64,000 nt of DNA from Paraspadella gotoi (taxonomy: Eukaryota > Chaetognatha), in contig JBJCIZ010000240.1 in assembly GCA_051294375.1 (NCBI GenBank), forward strand, positions 1-64,000, in the 5' to 3' direction. The position numbers and the translations under genes were made by a program. Numbering within the stretch: position 1 is the stretch's first letter; every line of letters begins with the position of its first letter. Of the stretch, positions 10,160-21,350 are shown piece after piece. The notes beneath the pieces were generated by a model. It saw only the letters and a list, made by a program, of their open reading frames with translations. It ran no database searches and was not told the DNA's origin.

Positions 10160-10380
10160 AAAAATTAAGATAATTATCAATTAATTAATCAATTAGTCAA
10201 TTAATTAATCAAATATTTAATTAATCAGTCAATCAATTCAGTCAATGTTATCAACTTTATTCTTCATCGTCGGTCATTGCTTTTATGGTGTGTTAGTGAC
10301 GAAAGACCTAAAAACAAACATTTTGGGATCAAATTAATTAATTAATTGCCTTAATTAATTAATTAACTTGAATTATTTAA
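10160..10380. repeat. AATT-rich palindromic zone
   Basis: Repeated TTAATTAATC and AATTAATT words. A near-perfect palindrome lies at 10332-10366 (AATTAATTAATTAATT, GCC centre, TTAATTAATTAATTAA). Such sequence extrudes cruciforms easily and also contains many TAATTA homeodomain core words. Confidence 0.7.
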
Positions 10381-10389
10381 TATTAATGA

Positions 10390-10602
10390 ATTATTACAGA
10401 TAATGATCGTGCGCTGATCCGACATTGGTTTGCTCAAACTGTTTTCGTATGTTCCGATTCAGTCGATTATTCGGCACTATTCGCTATGCCGGTTTACCGT
10501 TTTTTCATTGTTATTGCATTATTCCAACGGCAAACCAGTTATCATAAGAAAATTTGGTCATGTTTATCATCCCTACAATTGTTACCGTCTTTAACTATTT
10601 AA
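10390..10602 (+). other. Weak candidate terminal exon
   Basis: What is seen: an open frame of 70 codons between TGA at 10387-10389 and TAA at 10600-10602, preceded by TTATTACAG (AG at 10398-10399), which fits an acceptor splice site in an AT-rich intron. From codon 4 the frame has a mixed composition, with Trp, Cys, His and a hydrophobic run ALFAMPVYRFFIVIALFQ that could span a membrane. GC content is higher than on either side. No domain is recognised, no upstream exon is visible, and a 70-codon open frame can occur by chance in a 64-kb window. Confidence 0.15.
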
Positions 10603-10856
10603 AATTTACACGAAGAGTAATGTATAGCGTCAATAATTTTGAAATCAGTAGTTTTTACGATATAAATGCAATTTTTAGATATAAACGTCATGCACTAAAC
10701 ATATGTTTACCTACTAGCAAGCTAAACAGATGATAAAGTCATGTAACAGTCTTTTAAATTGTGCTGGATCATCACATATTACAACAGATAATAATATAAA
10801 ACCAAAAATTTATAATTATAGTGATCTGTGCAAGATAGAGGAAGGAAAGTTGCCAA
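10603..10856. other. AT-rich spacer
   Basis: No repeat or gene recognised. Confidence 0.5.
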
Positions 10857-11036
10857 CAACAGTTTCATTTCCTTTCCCTCTCCTTCTCTCTTCTCTCTCT
10901 TTCTTTCTCTGTCTCTCTTTCTCTGTCTCTCTTCTTCCCATCTTAACCTGTCCTCACAATTTCACCATTGTTCCTGGTCTCACGTCTTTGTTGCAACTTT
11001 CCTTCCCTCATATCTCTATCTCTCTCTCTCTCTCTC
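10857..11036. repeat. CT-rich low-complexity stretch
   Basis: CT and TTTCTCTGTC words, ending in a clean (CT)n of about 20 bases at 11014-11036. Ser/Leu/Phe-rich frames here are by-products. Confidence 0.7.
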
Positions 11037-11980
11037 GAATGTTTATGAAGGGCTCGTACTGCAGAGGTAAAAACATGTCTGCTTAATTAAAACTCTTGTT
11101 GTTGAAAAAGACTTCGTCTTTAGCTCCAACTCAAGAATATCCTTCTGACTAAATAAACAAAAATTTCGTAGTTATTTTCTTATAAATTTCTTGGTGATTT
11201 TGAGGAGTTCACTGGCAGAGCTTATATCTCGCTTCAACTCAAAAACCGGAGGATACCGGAGGATACCCATATAAACAAGACCATATATCAAACTAATAAA
11301 CATAGTCAATGTTCCGCGTCGGATAAACCGCAATAAACGGGGAAACTGAAAGCTGATGGATTTTCTTGAAAATTCGTAAATTTTCTTATTATTCTCTTGA
11401 ATTTTCTCTTTGAAGATGCCTCATCGGGAAAAATCATTTCTCTTATGTAAATACAAAATCGGGAGAAAATGGGAATGATACAAGACTTCTCAAAACCTTA
11501 ATCCTAGTTGTGTAAATATAATAAATATATCTGGTCTGAATAAACATCCCTAAAACGACCCTCTCAAAGACAAAAAAGTCCAAATGTTAAATTTTAGAAA
11601 ACAAATTTTTAAGCAAAAAAACCCAACAAAAAAATTTTTTTTTATAAAATTGCTTGCTTTTAATTAATTTTGATGAATCTAAACATTTAAGCTTATTTTA
11701 AAAGAGAAATGATATTATCTTTAAATCGATATATTAATAATGACAAAAATTTTCTTATGTAGTGAATAGGATGGCGCATAGGGATAAACTTGGTCGGGTT
11801 TATCTCAAAATTAGGAAAAGGATAGTGTTAATTACCAGCAAAGAGAAAAGGATAAATAATTTTTACATTTGTTTTCGGTTTTGAACGTCTGAGACCAATT
11901 AGGATTGGGACTTTTAATAATATTTCTATATGAGATGGTTACATCCAGGATTTTTCTGAGGTATTGAATTCACCGGTGCA
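11037..11980. other. AT-rich spacer
   Basis: Unique sequence with one perfect short tandem duplication GGAGGATACC (about 11250-11271). No gene or element recognised. It ends at a 25-N gap. Confidence 0.55.
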
Positions 11981-12005
11981 NNNNNNNNNNNNNNNNNNNN
12001 NNNNN
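11981..12005. other. Assembly gap (25 N)
   Basis: The base after the gap is the first base of module M copy 2. Confidence 0.98.
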
Positions 12006-12276
12006 GTCATTGGAATCTCTTGCTCGCTTTATTGGATTAGCGCGGGCAAGGTCGGGCGAGCAAGGTCGGGCTTGCCCTCCTCCGCTCTGACTTACTTTCG
12101 CTGACTTTTACCGCCAAAAGATGGGGACATGCGATCGAGGGATGCGATCAAGGGATCCGATCAGGGGATGCGATCAAAAATTACGATCGGCGGATGCGAT
12201 CAAAGAAACGTTTGAGATTTCGTGCAGTCGTTGATTTGTTTATCAAAGAGAAGAGGATAAAATTGCTGAGAGGATA
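12006..12276. repeat. Module M, copy 2
   Basis: Near-identical to 5785-6066 and bounded on both sides by N gaps. Here the hairpin arms are a perfect 7-bp GGGCAAG / CTTGCCC, and the GGATGCGATCAA units are clearer than in copy 1. Confidence 0.85.
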
Positions 12277-12345
12277 NNNNNNNNNNNNNNNNNNNNNNNN
12301 NNNNNNNNNNNNNNNNNNNNNNNNNNNNNNNNNNNNNNNNNNNNN
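12277..12345. other. Assembly gap (69 N)
   Basis: The non-standard length suggests an estimated gap, unlike the 25-N placeholders. Confidence 0.98.
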
Positions 12346-12434
12346 GAGAAACGGAAAACATCATTGTAGTGGATAGATGGATAGATAGATAAAGAGATAG
12401 ATAGATAGTTATATAGATAGATGGATAGATAGAT
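12346..12434. repeat. (GATA)n fragment with the leader seen in units A and B
   Basis: GAGAAACGGAAAACATCA leads into GATA/GATG tetranucleotides. The same leader precedes the GATA arrays at about 15075 and 18612, so this is a third fragment of that unit, cut by gaps on both sides. Confidence 0.8.
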
Positions 12435-12459
12435 NNNNNNNNNNNNNNNNNNNNNNNNN
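12435..12459. other. Assembly gap (25 N)
   Basis: The gap interrupts the GATA fragment. Confidence 0.98.
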
Positions 12460-14828
12460 TTCCACTGAGATACGAAGTTATAAATGAGACAGAAGGGAGG
12501 CAACGGAACGACGAAGGGATGACGGTAGAGATCTGCGAGAGACGAAGAATAAGGAGTGTGGGGAGGCTGGTGGTGGAGAATGATGGGATATGGAAAAGAG
12601 TCTTGTCTTGATCGATATTAGTCGCAGTCCGTCGTATCCAGTTCCAGGAGATCACGTTATGATTCTCCCTCGAGAGAACCAAGTAAGTAATAATTATATT
12701 TATAACGACACGCTTTAAATACCGTTACTGCTATAAGTAACAGTCATCCGTATTTTGGAGAGAGAGAGTTGAAAAAGAAAGAGAGATTGGGGTGGAGGGA
12801 GCAAAGTTATTAAAGAGTGAATGTATTAGTAATGATGATGAGGAGAAGCAGAGAAATTGATGAGTGCAGATGAGAGCAGTCATATTGTGAGTTAGTATGT
12901 AGTATAGGTGCAGTGACGTAGGATCTCGAGTGAGTACGATGAGGTACCTGTATTTGTACCTCTTAAGGTTAATTTATATGTAGGCGTTTACTCTCACTCC
13001 TAGCACGAAGAGTAGAAGAGAATAGAGAGAGAGAAGCGTTATTAATGGATCTCTTATGCTTATGCGCCTTATTATTTCGAGGATAAAGCGTAGCTTGTGG
13101 GCATATGCGTGTCTCGGTACCCAAGGAGCAAGGATCGTTAGTGATAGCACACTCTTCTGCAAGAAGTGACATCTGACGTTACTATATATATTAACGAGAG
13201 CTAGACTTATTACTTTGATCTGACATGCTATATAAAAGAAGAAAATATGGGGAAACATAACTCTTACGAAAATAGACAGGGAGGCAACGTTGATGTATCC
13301 GCAAATGTAGATCCGGAGAAAACATAAAGAAAAAGAGGACTCGCAGAACGTCAAAATATTACGAACGTCAGTGTCTTACTTGAAAGATTACAAAGTGATA
13401 GAGGAGAAGTTATGAGAATGGTTAAAGTGTCACATCGTTGATTTGCTGGTTAGTCAGACCAGATAATTGTCCGAAAGAGAGTGATATAAATTACCAACTT
13501 TAAAAACCATAAGAAAAGAAGACATAGGATCGCTATTTTTCACAGGTCGTGAGGACCACGAAGAAGTTATTCTGCATGTAAATAATTATGTATTAGGGTC
13601 TGACATCAATAAAATGGGCGAAAGACCAATAAAATATATATAAAATTTATTTATTACAAGAGCTCTTAATCTCCAGTGTGATGAGAGTGTGTGTGATATT
13701 AGATATACAGAATATTTTTTTCAAAGGAAAAAGTAAATAAAAGATATCAGTTAAATAGCATAGTATGATTGTTTCTGTGAGTGAATTATATTTAAAACAA
13801 TCAGATCTCACCCGTGAGGTGAGGGTTGTTTACACATTAAGATGCGAGAGCAACATCGTATATGTTTGAGAATAAAATCATCACCCTATATTTTTGATAC
13901 AAAAACCAAATTAACTGTTTCCATCCTCCGCACTCTCTTTTATTTCTATTCAGCTCATCCTTCTCTCTCTCGACTTCTTTTTTCTGCTTTGAGAGTCTTC
14001 TCATGTAGTCATCCTTATATATAATTCACTCTCTCATATTCTTCGGTCTTACAATTCAACACAAGATAAAAAAACGTTTTAAAAGTACAACAGAAAGACC
14101 CTCAGAACTAATCACAATTAAATCCCTCTTATCACCGATTTCTTCCTCACATCCCTTTTCATTTTATACAATCGCATCGAGCGACTTCCGTGTGAAACGT
14201 AGATATCAGAACTACTTGTAATACAGCATATAATAAATCAGACTCGTAATCCTTACGCTAGCCATACTCAAATCCCACGAGCTTTTTCCAAATGTAAACC
14301 ATGCAAGGAGTGGACTCATAATTAATCACTCTCTCTTAACCTGAAAAAACAGCAATATTTGTCTTAATACCCCGCTTTTTTTCTATATATTATCCTCTCA
14401 CTTTCTTCTCCTCATACACTGGTAAAAAGGCATGCTTACCACACATCTCCGGATTCCATATAACTCCTCTTTTTTAGGCTCCTTATCCTGCATCTTTTTT
14501 CTGATAACGATTATTATACAAAGTGGGATTAAACTTAGTCGAGGTTTTAACCTCATTGCATCATCGAGCCCTGGCCTATCGTCACTCCTGGCATTTCTCA
14601 TACTCTCTTCATCTCACATATAACGACGGATTATACTCAATTTTTAAAATATATCAAGGATGACACACTAAATCACTAATTCCTCGCTTTTGTTTTTTCC
14701 CAATGTAAAGAGGATTTATCACACTCGATTTCTTTCTCACATATAAATCATCACTCAATCTCTCTGTGTCTGGGAAAATCTATCTGCTCTCATCACTACT
14801 GTCCACCGATTATTTTTTTGAATAGAAT
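12460..14828. other. Mostly unique spacer
   Basis: No gene recognised. Only short frames are present, for example a 42-codon frame ending at TGA near 12609. A possible donor word CAAGTAAGT occurs at about 12680. A block at about 13546-13640 (GAAGTTATTCTGCATG ... GTCTGACATCAA ... GGGCGAAAGA) matches 17600-17675, linking this spacer to the sequence after module M copy 3. From 13930 the sequence is CT-enriched. Confidence 0.5.
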
Positions 14829-17409
14829 CACGATATGGAATAAGGAAGGATTACCTCGTCAAGACTTTTCCACCGTTCTTGGCCGAGGAATTCTGTCATC
14901 GGACTTTGTCGTGCGTCGTCATATGTCGTCCGTCGTGCGTCGTATTCGTGTCGTTGCCGTCGTAGTCAATCGTCGTAAATACGATTTCTCGAAGTCAAAA
15001 ATCGCCGGAAGATATTTGGTCAGCGATCGAGATCGGTGGGCGACGAAGTGATTAATGAGTTCGACGCTTCGATCAGACAGAGAAACGCGATAAACATCCA
15101 TTGTGTAGATTAGAGTGGATAGAGTTGTAACAAGATATAGATAGATAGTTATAATAAGATAGATGGATAGATAGATAAAGAGATAGATAAAAATAGATAT
15201 AGTATAGATAAGTGTGGATAGTATAGATAAAAGATATGATAGATAGTATAGATAGATATAGATGGATAGATAGATAAAAGAGATAGATTAAATAAGTATA
15301 GATAGATAGATAGCAATAGAGATAGATAGATAGACATAGATATAGATAGGATAGATAGCCATAGATAGATAAAGAAATATTCTCGATATGGGTAGATAGA
15401 TAGATTATCAGAGTTATATAGATAGATTAGATAGATAGATAATAGATTAGTTAATACGTAATGTTGAGATAAAGTATAGATCTAGTATATAGTAATGTTT
15501 ATTGATAGATAGATAGATAGATAGATAGATCTAGATAGATAGATAGCATAGATAGATAGATAGATAGAATAGATATAGATAGACAGATAGATGTATAGAT
15601 TTGATTTCAGCAGACAGTGTACTTGACACAGTGATTTCAAGACGTCTCACTCTGGCGACGTTCACTCGCGTCTCTCACTTTTTTTTTTTCGTTTTTCTTT
15701 TCGAAATCAATTTTCCTCCAACGAACGTGAGGGAATCGGTTCGTCTGGTCCAGAAGGATGTGGCGTGGAGTGGCGTATTTGGTGGCGTTGCGCGGCGTTA
15801 GATGGCGTTGGGAGGGGACAAATGGCATCGTCAACCATTTTTGTGACGCTGTTCGCGTTTTTCGCCTCAGTCACGTCGTTGTATTTATTTTGAAGTGGAT
15901 TTCTGTGGCGTCGAAAAGATTTTGCTAAAACATTTGTGGACAGAAGATTAAAAAGAGAGTAAATATTTCTGAAAGAAATCTACTTCGTTCTTTTCCTTCC
16001 TTCTTTTTCTTTCGTTTTTCTTTTCGAAACACTAACGCCGCCTCTCGCCTTTTTTTTTATCATTTTCTTCTTCCATTTACTCCCGTTAACCATCATCTTT
16101 GTTTCCTTTTTTCGCTTTTAACAATTTATTTTCATTTTTTTATTTAGTTTTTCGTTTTCCTTTCCTCGTGTCTCTTTTGCCTCGTTCTTCGTGCCTTCGA
16201 CATTCGTATTAATCTTTTTTTCTCTTTCTCTTTTTTCTTTTTTCTCACCGCTTTTTTTTAGAGGAAAGCGCCTTCTCTCTCTCCGCTTCTGTCGCTCTCT
16301 TCTCTCTCTCATCTCTCTTCTCTCCTGTCCTCTCTCTCCTCTCTCAATCCTCTCTGCTCATCCTTTTCGCTCTTGTTTCTATCTCCTTCCGCTCATTAAT
16401 TATCTGAGAAAATCTCACAGTTTCAAAGTGCAAAATAAAAAAAGAAGGAAAATTAATTGGAGGCTGTAATCTTTTCTTTCCTTTTATTTTCCTTCCTCCT
16501 CACTTTTTTTCCCTCCGTCTCTTGACTCTCTGTTCTCTCTCTCTCACATTCTCTCTTCTCTCTCTCTCTCTCATCTCTAATCGTTCTATCTCTCTCTCTA
16601 CTCTCTGCTCTTCGTCTATCTCTCCTCTATCTCGTCTCTCCTCTTCATCTTCTCGTCTCTCTCTCCTCTTTGTCCTTCATTCTTTGCGATAGAGGGCTCG
16701 CCATCCTTGTCGTTTCAGCTCGGGGGGAGATATGTAATGCATAAAGTATCTCGGCTTCTCGGCTTTTTTATCCGAGATGATGAAAAATGCTTTTGAAGAT
16801 AAGGCGCGTCGCTCCGTAGTCGCGTCGTGCGTCGTCCGTTCGTCGTCGTCCGTCGTTACTTCATCTCGCTAACTTAGCGCCGACAAGCTTTTGATTATCT
16901 CCATCGCCTTGTCTTTGCCTTCTTTTTTTTATCCAATTCTATTTCATTTTATTAATTAATTTTTTCCTCTCTCTCTTTCCCTGGATTCATATCGTTTTTT
17001 TTGATGAAGTTCGTTTGCCAGATAACATTTTTATAAACGTCCGATTCATTTTGTGATTCATTAGATGATAAATGTTGATCTTGGTATAAAAATAATTAAC
17101 AGTGGATATAAGCTAAAAAGTTGACACTTAGTTAATACATTTATAAGTAATAGTTTTTAGTTTGATTTTTTGGATATGATCTACCAAAGCTACATTACTA
17201 CATCTAATCCATTTTTAACTTATATTCATTTTCTATTTTCTGTTAAAATGAACAAAGTTGTTATATATTTATAATGAATACTTTTTAAATCATAAAACTA
17301 GATGACTTAACTTTCTCTCCCTCCCTCCGAATCACTTCGCCATATTTAGCTCCGCACCATAATTCAAATAGGAAGGCAACGAGCAATGCAATGAGGCAGC
17401 TCAACCATC
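14829..17409. repeat. Large repeated unit, copy A
   Basis: About 2.58 kb matching copy B at an offset near 3,510-3,530. Ordered contents: CCTCGTCAAGACTTTTCCAC; a GTCGTGCGTCGTC-rich block; the leader and GATA array; a GGCGT-periodic stretch (15758-15812); CT-rich sequence; TAACTTAGCG; an AT-rich tail; and TTTCTCTCCCTCC...CCATATTTAGCTC. It ends exactly at the gap at 17410. No reading frame survives across it. Confidence 0.88.
15126..15600. repeat. Degenerate (GATA)n array in copy A
   Basis: GATA tetranucleotides with frequent one-base slips, GATG and GACA variants. Longest clean runs are near 15500-15560. The unit resembles the GATA/GACA class of simple satellites found in many animals. Confidence 0.9.
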
Positions 17410-17434
17410 NNNNNNNNNNNNNNNNNNNNNNNNN
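17410..17434. other. Assembly gap (25 N)
   Basis: Lies exactly between the end of copy A and the sequence leading into module M copy 3. Confidence 0.98.
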
Positions 17435-17449
17435 CAGAGAGAGTATAAG

Positions 17450-17605
17450 AGGATCCGCGAGTTCAACGGGGATGCGATCAAAAATTACGAATCGGCGGAA
17501 TGCGATCGATAGAACGTTTAGATTTGTGGCAGTCGTTGATTTGTTTATACAAAGAGAAGTAGGATGAAATGTGCTGAGGAGGATAAGTATCGACAGTAGC
17601 CCCGA
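17450..17605. repeat. Module M, copy 3 (3' part, degraded)
   Basis: Shares GGATGCGATCAAAAATTACG, TTGATTTGTTTAT and AAAGAGAAG with copies 1 and 2, but carries many one-base insertions. It starts just after the gap. Confidence 0.75.
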
Positions 17606-18360
17606 AAGAAAGTTATTCTCAAATGTAAAATAATTATTCATTAGGTCTGCACATCAAATAGTGGGCGAAAACAAAATTATTACACTCATGGGCAGCTTGT
17701 TTATTGCATTATGAAACATTTTGTTTTAAAAATAATTATGATTCAAATAGATAATAAGTTTAGATGATTTTTAAAAACGAACTCAGCCCTCAAGGCCTCA
17801 AATCGACATTCGATGTTCGTTACAACAGTACCCCAGGACTTTCCCCGAATCTCCCATTGCACCACTGACCTCCGCCCTCGACATCACTCTTGGTCTTCAT
17901 TCACGACCACTGAGTGGCGCACCAGGTCGTGATCGCGCTCACATTTCCGCTCTTCACATTTCTTTCAAATCGTCTTTTCATTATGCTGAGGGCGGACTCG
18001 AGGCGTAGCATATGCAACTCTATTCCATATATCGACTCGTATCGCTTCGCTGCTTCATTGCGTCACCCACCGACCATCGTGCCTCTAACACTCCCCCACC
18101 CGCAATTTTTCTTAATCCCCTTTCAAATCTCCCGTCCTCTCGCTCGGCCCATTCCTCTCCTTGCCTCTTTTTGATGCTCCTTATCTCATTCGCGGCTGCC
18201 AGTTATCAAGACTGTCGAGGTATTTGCCTCTCCTCTCTCTCTCTCTGCGTCTCCATCGCTCATCGTCTCTCATCCTCTGCTCTCCTCTCTCGTCTCTCTC
18301 CTCTCTCTTCTCCTCTCTCTCTCTCGCTCTCTCGCTGCCTGTGCACCGTGAGAGCTACAA
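17606..18360. other. Spacer between repeated units
   Basis: Contains an 8-bp inverted repeat TCACGACC / GGTCGTGA (17901-17908 and 17925-17932) and a κB-like word AGGACTTTCC at 17835-17844. CT-rich at 18230-18345. No gene recognised. Confidence 0.5.
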
Positions 18361-18649
18361 TCACGAGCCGGAATTTAAGGAAGGGATTTCCTCGTCAAGA
18401 CTTTTCCACCGTTCTTGGCGCGAGCGAATCTGTCATCGGACTTTGTCGTGCGTCGTCATTGGTCGTCGTCGTGCGTCGTAATTCGTGCGTTGCCGTCGTA
18501 GTCAATCGTCGTAAATAACGATTCTCGAAGTCAAAATGCGGCCGGAAATAATTTGGTCAGCGATCGAATCTGGTGGGGCGACGAAGTGATTAATGAGTTC
18601 GACGTCGATAGAGCAGAGAAACGGAAAACATCACATTGTAGTAAGATAG

Positions 18650-19040
18650 GATGGATAGAGTTGTAACAAGAATAGATAGATAGTTATATAGATAGATGGA
18701 TAAGATAGATAAAGAGATAGAAAAAATAGTTATATAGATAAGTTGGATAGATAGATAAAGAGATATGATAGATAGTTATAGTAGAATAGATGGGATAGAT
18801 AGATAAAGAGAATAGATAAATAGTTATATAGATAGATAGATAGCAATAGTAGATAGATAGATAGACATAGATACGATAGATAGGATAGATAGCCATAGAT
18901 ACGATAAAGAGATATTCTCGATTTATGGGTAGATAGATAGACTCAGATAAGTAGATAGATAGATAGATAGATAGATACGATAGATACGTAAGATTAGATA
19001 GATAGATCAGTAGATAGATAGATAGAATAGATAGATAGGC

Positions 19041-19076
<36 letters not shown>

Positions 19077-19080
19077 GTGT
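18650..19080. repeat. Degenerate (GATA)n array in copy B
   Basis: Counterpart of 15126-15600, with the same GATAGC and GACATAG interruptions in the same order but different slip positions. Confidence 0.9.
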
Positions 19081-20869
19081 ATAAGATTTGATTCAGCAGA
19101 CAGTGATCTTCAAGACGTCTCACTCTGGCGACGTTCAGCTCGCGTCTCTCACTTCTTTTTTTTCTCGTTTTCTTTCGAATCAATTCTTCGCCTCCAACGA
19201 ACGTGAGGACGTTCGTCTGGTCGAGAAGGCATGTGGCGTGGAGTGGCCGTTCATTTGGTGGCGTTGCGAGGCGTTAGATGGCGTTGGGAGGGGACAAGTG
19301 TCATCGGGCAACGCATTTTTGTGAGCGCCCTGTTCGCGTCTTTTCCGCCTCAAGTAACGTCGTGTATATATTTCTTGATGTGGATTTCTGTGGCGTCGAA
19401 AAAGATTTTGCTAAAACATTGTGGACAGAAGATTAGAAAGAGAGTAAATATTTCTGAAAGAAAATCTACTTCGTGTCCTTTTCCTGAGTCCTTCTTTTCT
19501 TTCGTTTTTCTTTTCGAAACACTAAACGCCGCCTACTCGCCGTTTTTTTTCTATCATTTTGCTTTCTTACCATCTACCTCCCGTTAACCATCATCTTTGT
19601 TTTCCTTTTTTCGCTTTTAACAATGTTATTTTCTTTTTTTATTTAGTTTTTCGTTTTCCTTCCTCGTGTTCTTTCCTCGTTCTTCGTGGCGCTTCGAACA
19701 TTCGTATATGAATGCTTTTTTTCTCTTTCCTTTTTTCTTTTTTCTCCCCTTTTTTTTAGAGGAAAGGCCTTCTCTCATCTCTCTTATCTCTCTCGATCTC
19801 ATCTCTCTGCCTCTCTCTCTCTCTCTCTCAATCTCTCTGCTCATCTTTCGCCTCTTGTTTTATCTCCTTCCGCTGCATTAATTATCGAGAAAATCCACAC
19901 GTTCAAAGGTTGCAAAATAAAAAAAGAGGAAAATTTAATGGAGGCTGTAATCTTTTCTTTCCTTATTTTCCTTCCTCACTTTTTTTCCCTCCGTCTCTTG
20001 ACTCTCTGCCTGCTCTCTCTCTCTCTCCTCTCATCTCATCTGCTCTCGATTCTCTTCTCTCTCTCTATCTCTCTCTTCTATCTGTCTGCTCTCTCTCTCC
20101 TGTGCTCCTCTCCTCTGTCTCATCTTCTCTCTCTCTCTCTCTCTCTCCTCTATCTATCTCCTCTCTCTCTCTCTCCTCTCTCTGCTCCTGCTCTATTCCT
20201 TTCATGCGATAGAGGGCTGCCAATCCTTGTTTCACTCGGGGGGAGTATGTAATGCAATGAAAGTATCATGGCGCTTCTCCGCTTTTTTATCCGAGAATGA
20301 TGAAAATCTTTTGAAGATAAGGCCAGTCGCTCCGTCGTCGTCGTCGTGCGTCGTCGTCGTCGTCCGTCCGTCGTCGTACTCTCATCATCGCTAACTTAGC
20401 GCGCGACATAAGCTTTGATTATCTGCCACTAGTCTTTGCCTTCTTTTTATCCCAATTTCTATTTGCCATTTATTAACTTAATATTTTCCTCTCTCTGGAT
20501 TCATATCGTTTTTTTCAAAAGTTGTTTCGGCAGATAACATTTTTACTAAACGTCCGATTCATTTGTGATTCAGGCAGATGATGAAATGTTGATCTGGTAT
20601 AAAATATTAAGCAGTGGGATATAAGATAAAATGTTGACACTAGTTCTTATAGGTACTAGTTTTTTAGTTTTGTTTTCTAGGCTGACATCTAATGGCCATT
20701 CTTAACTTATATTCAAGCTATTTATTTTTTGTTAACAAATGGAACAAAAAGTTGTTTATATATATTTATATATGAATTCACTTTTAAATCATAAAACTTG
20801 CCTGGTCTTAAATTTCTCTCCCTGCCCAAACGAATCGACTCATCGGCCATATTTAGCTCGCGCACCAGT

Positions 20870-21200
20870 AATTCGAGAGGGAACGGCAAGCGAGCAATGC
20901 AATGAGCGCAGCTCACCAATCAGAAGCCAAGAGCAATAGAAACGGAGTGACGCGGCTCGCGAAATTTTTTTCTTTATCGCCTAATCAAACAAGAAACGAA
21001 AAAAAATGTTCTTAAACTTTTTATCAAAAACAAAGAAGAAACTAAGAAAGGGCGGTGGAAACGAAAAAAAAAGAAAAGAAATAATAATAAAAAGAAAGAG
21101 AAACCATAAAGCGACGTCTAAGTTGACGTTTATTCCGTTTGACCTTGGAACGACCTTGGGATTTTTTTATCCGGCGAGGTTGTCTCCGCGTCAGAAACTT
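20870..21200 (+). promoter_or_regulatory. Promoter-like word cluster inside copy B
   Basis: ACCAATCAGAAGCC (a full CCAAT-box match), GTGACGCGGC (CRE-like) and two CCAAGGTC cores on the - strand (the FTZ-F1/SF-1 type half-site is CCAAGGTCA) occur within about 300 bases. The corresponding words in copy C are altered. Whether anything is transcribed is unknown. Confidence 0.15.
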
Positions 21201-21279
21201 CCAATTCGAAACCACCACGTGGCCACCTTGGAAACGGAAGTACCACCCGCCGATGAGGACCAACCACCCTAACACTAAT

Positions 21280-21304
21280 NNNNNNNNNNNNNNNNNNNNN
21301 NNNN
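21280..21304. other. Assembly gap (25 N)
   Basis: Copy B ends at its left edge and copy C begins at its right edge. Confidence 0.98.
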
Positions 21305-21319
21305 CTCACCTGCTCTCTC

Positions 21320-21350
<31 letters not shown>

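Larger units (their letters stand above)
18361..21279. repeat. Large repeated unit, copy B (longest copy)
   Basis: Same ordered contents as copy A, extended at the 3' end by sequence that copy A loses to a gap. The extension has a CCAATCAG word at about 20913, a GTGACGCGG word, a purine-rich patch at 21000-21105, and a direct repeat GACCTTGGAAC / GACCTTGGGAT at about 21150. It ends exactly at the gap at 21280. No gene is recognisable. Confidence 0.88.

Noticed and set aside
12200-12682. 160-residue frame on the - strand
   Set aside because: Two N gaps are translated through, and the rest is GATA repeat and module M sequence.
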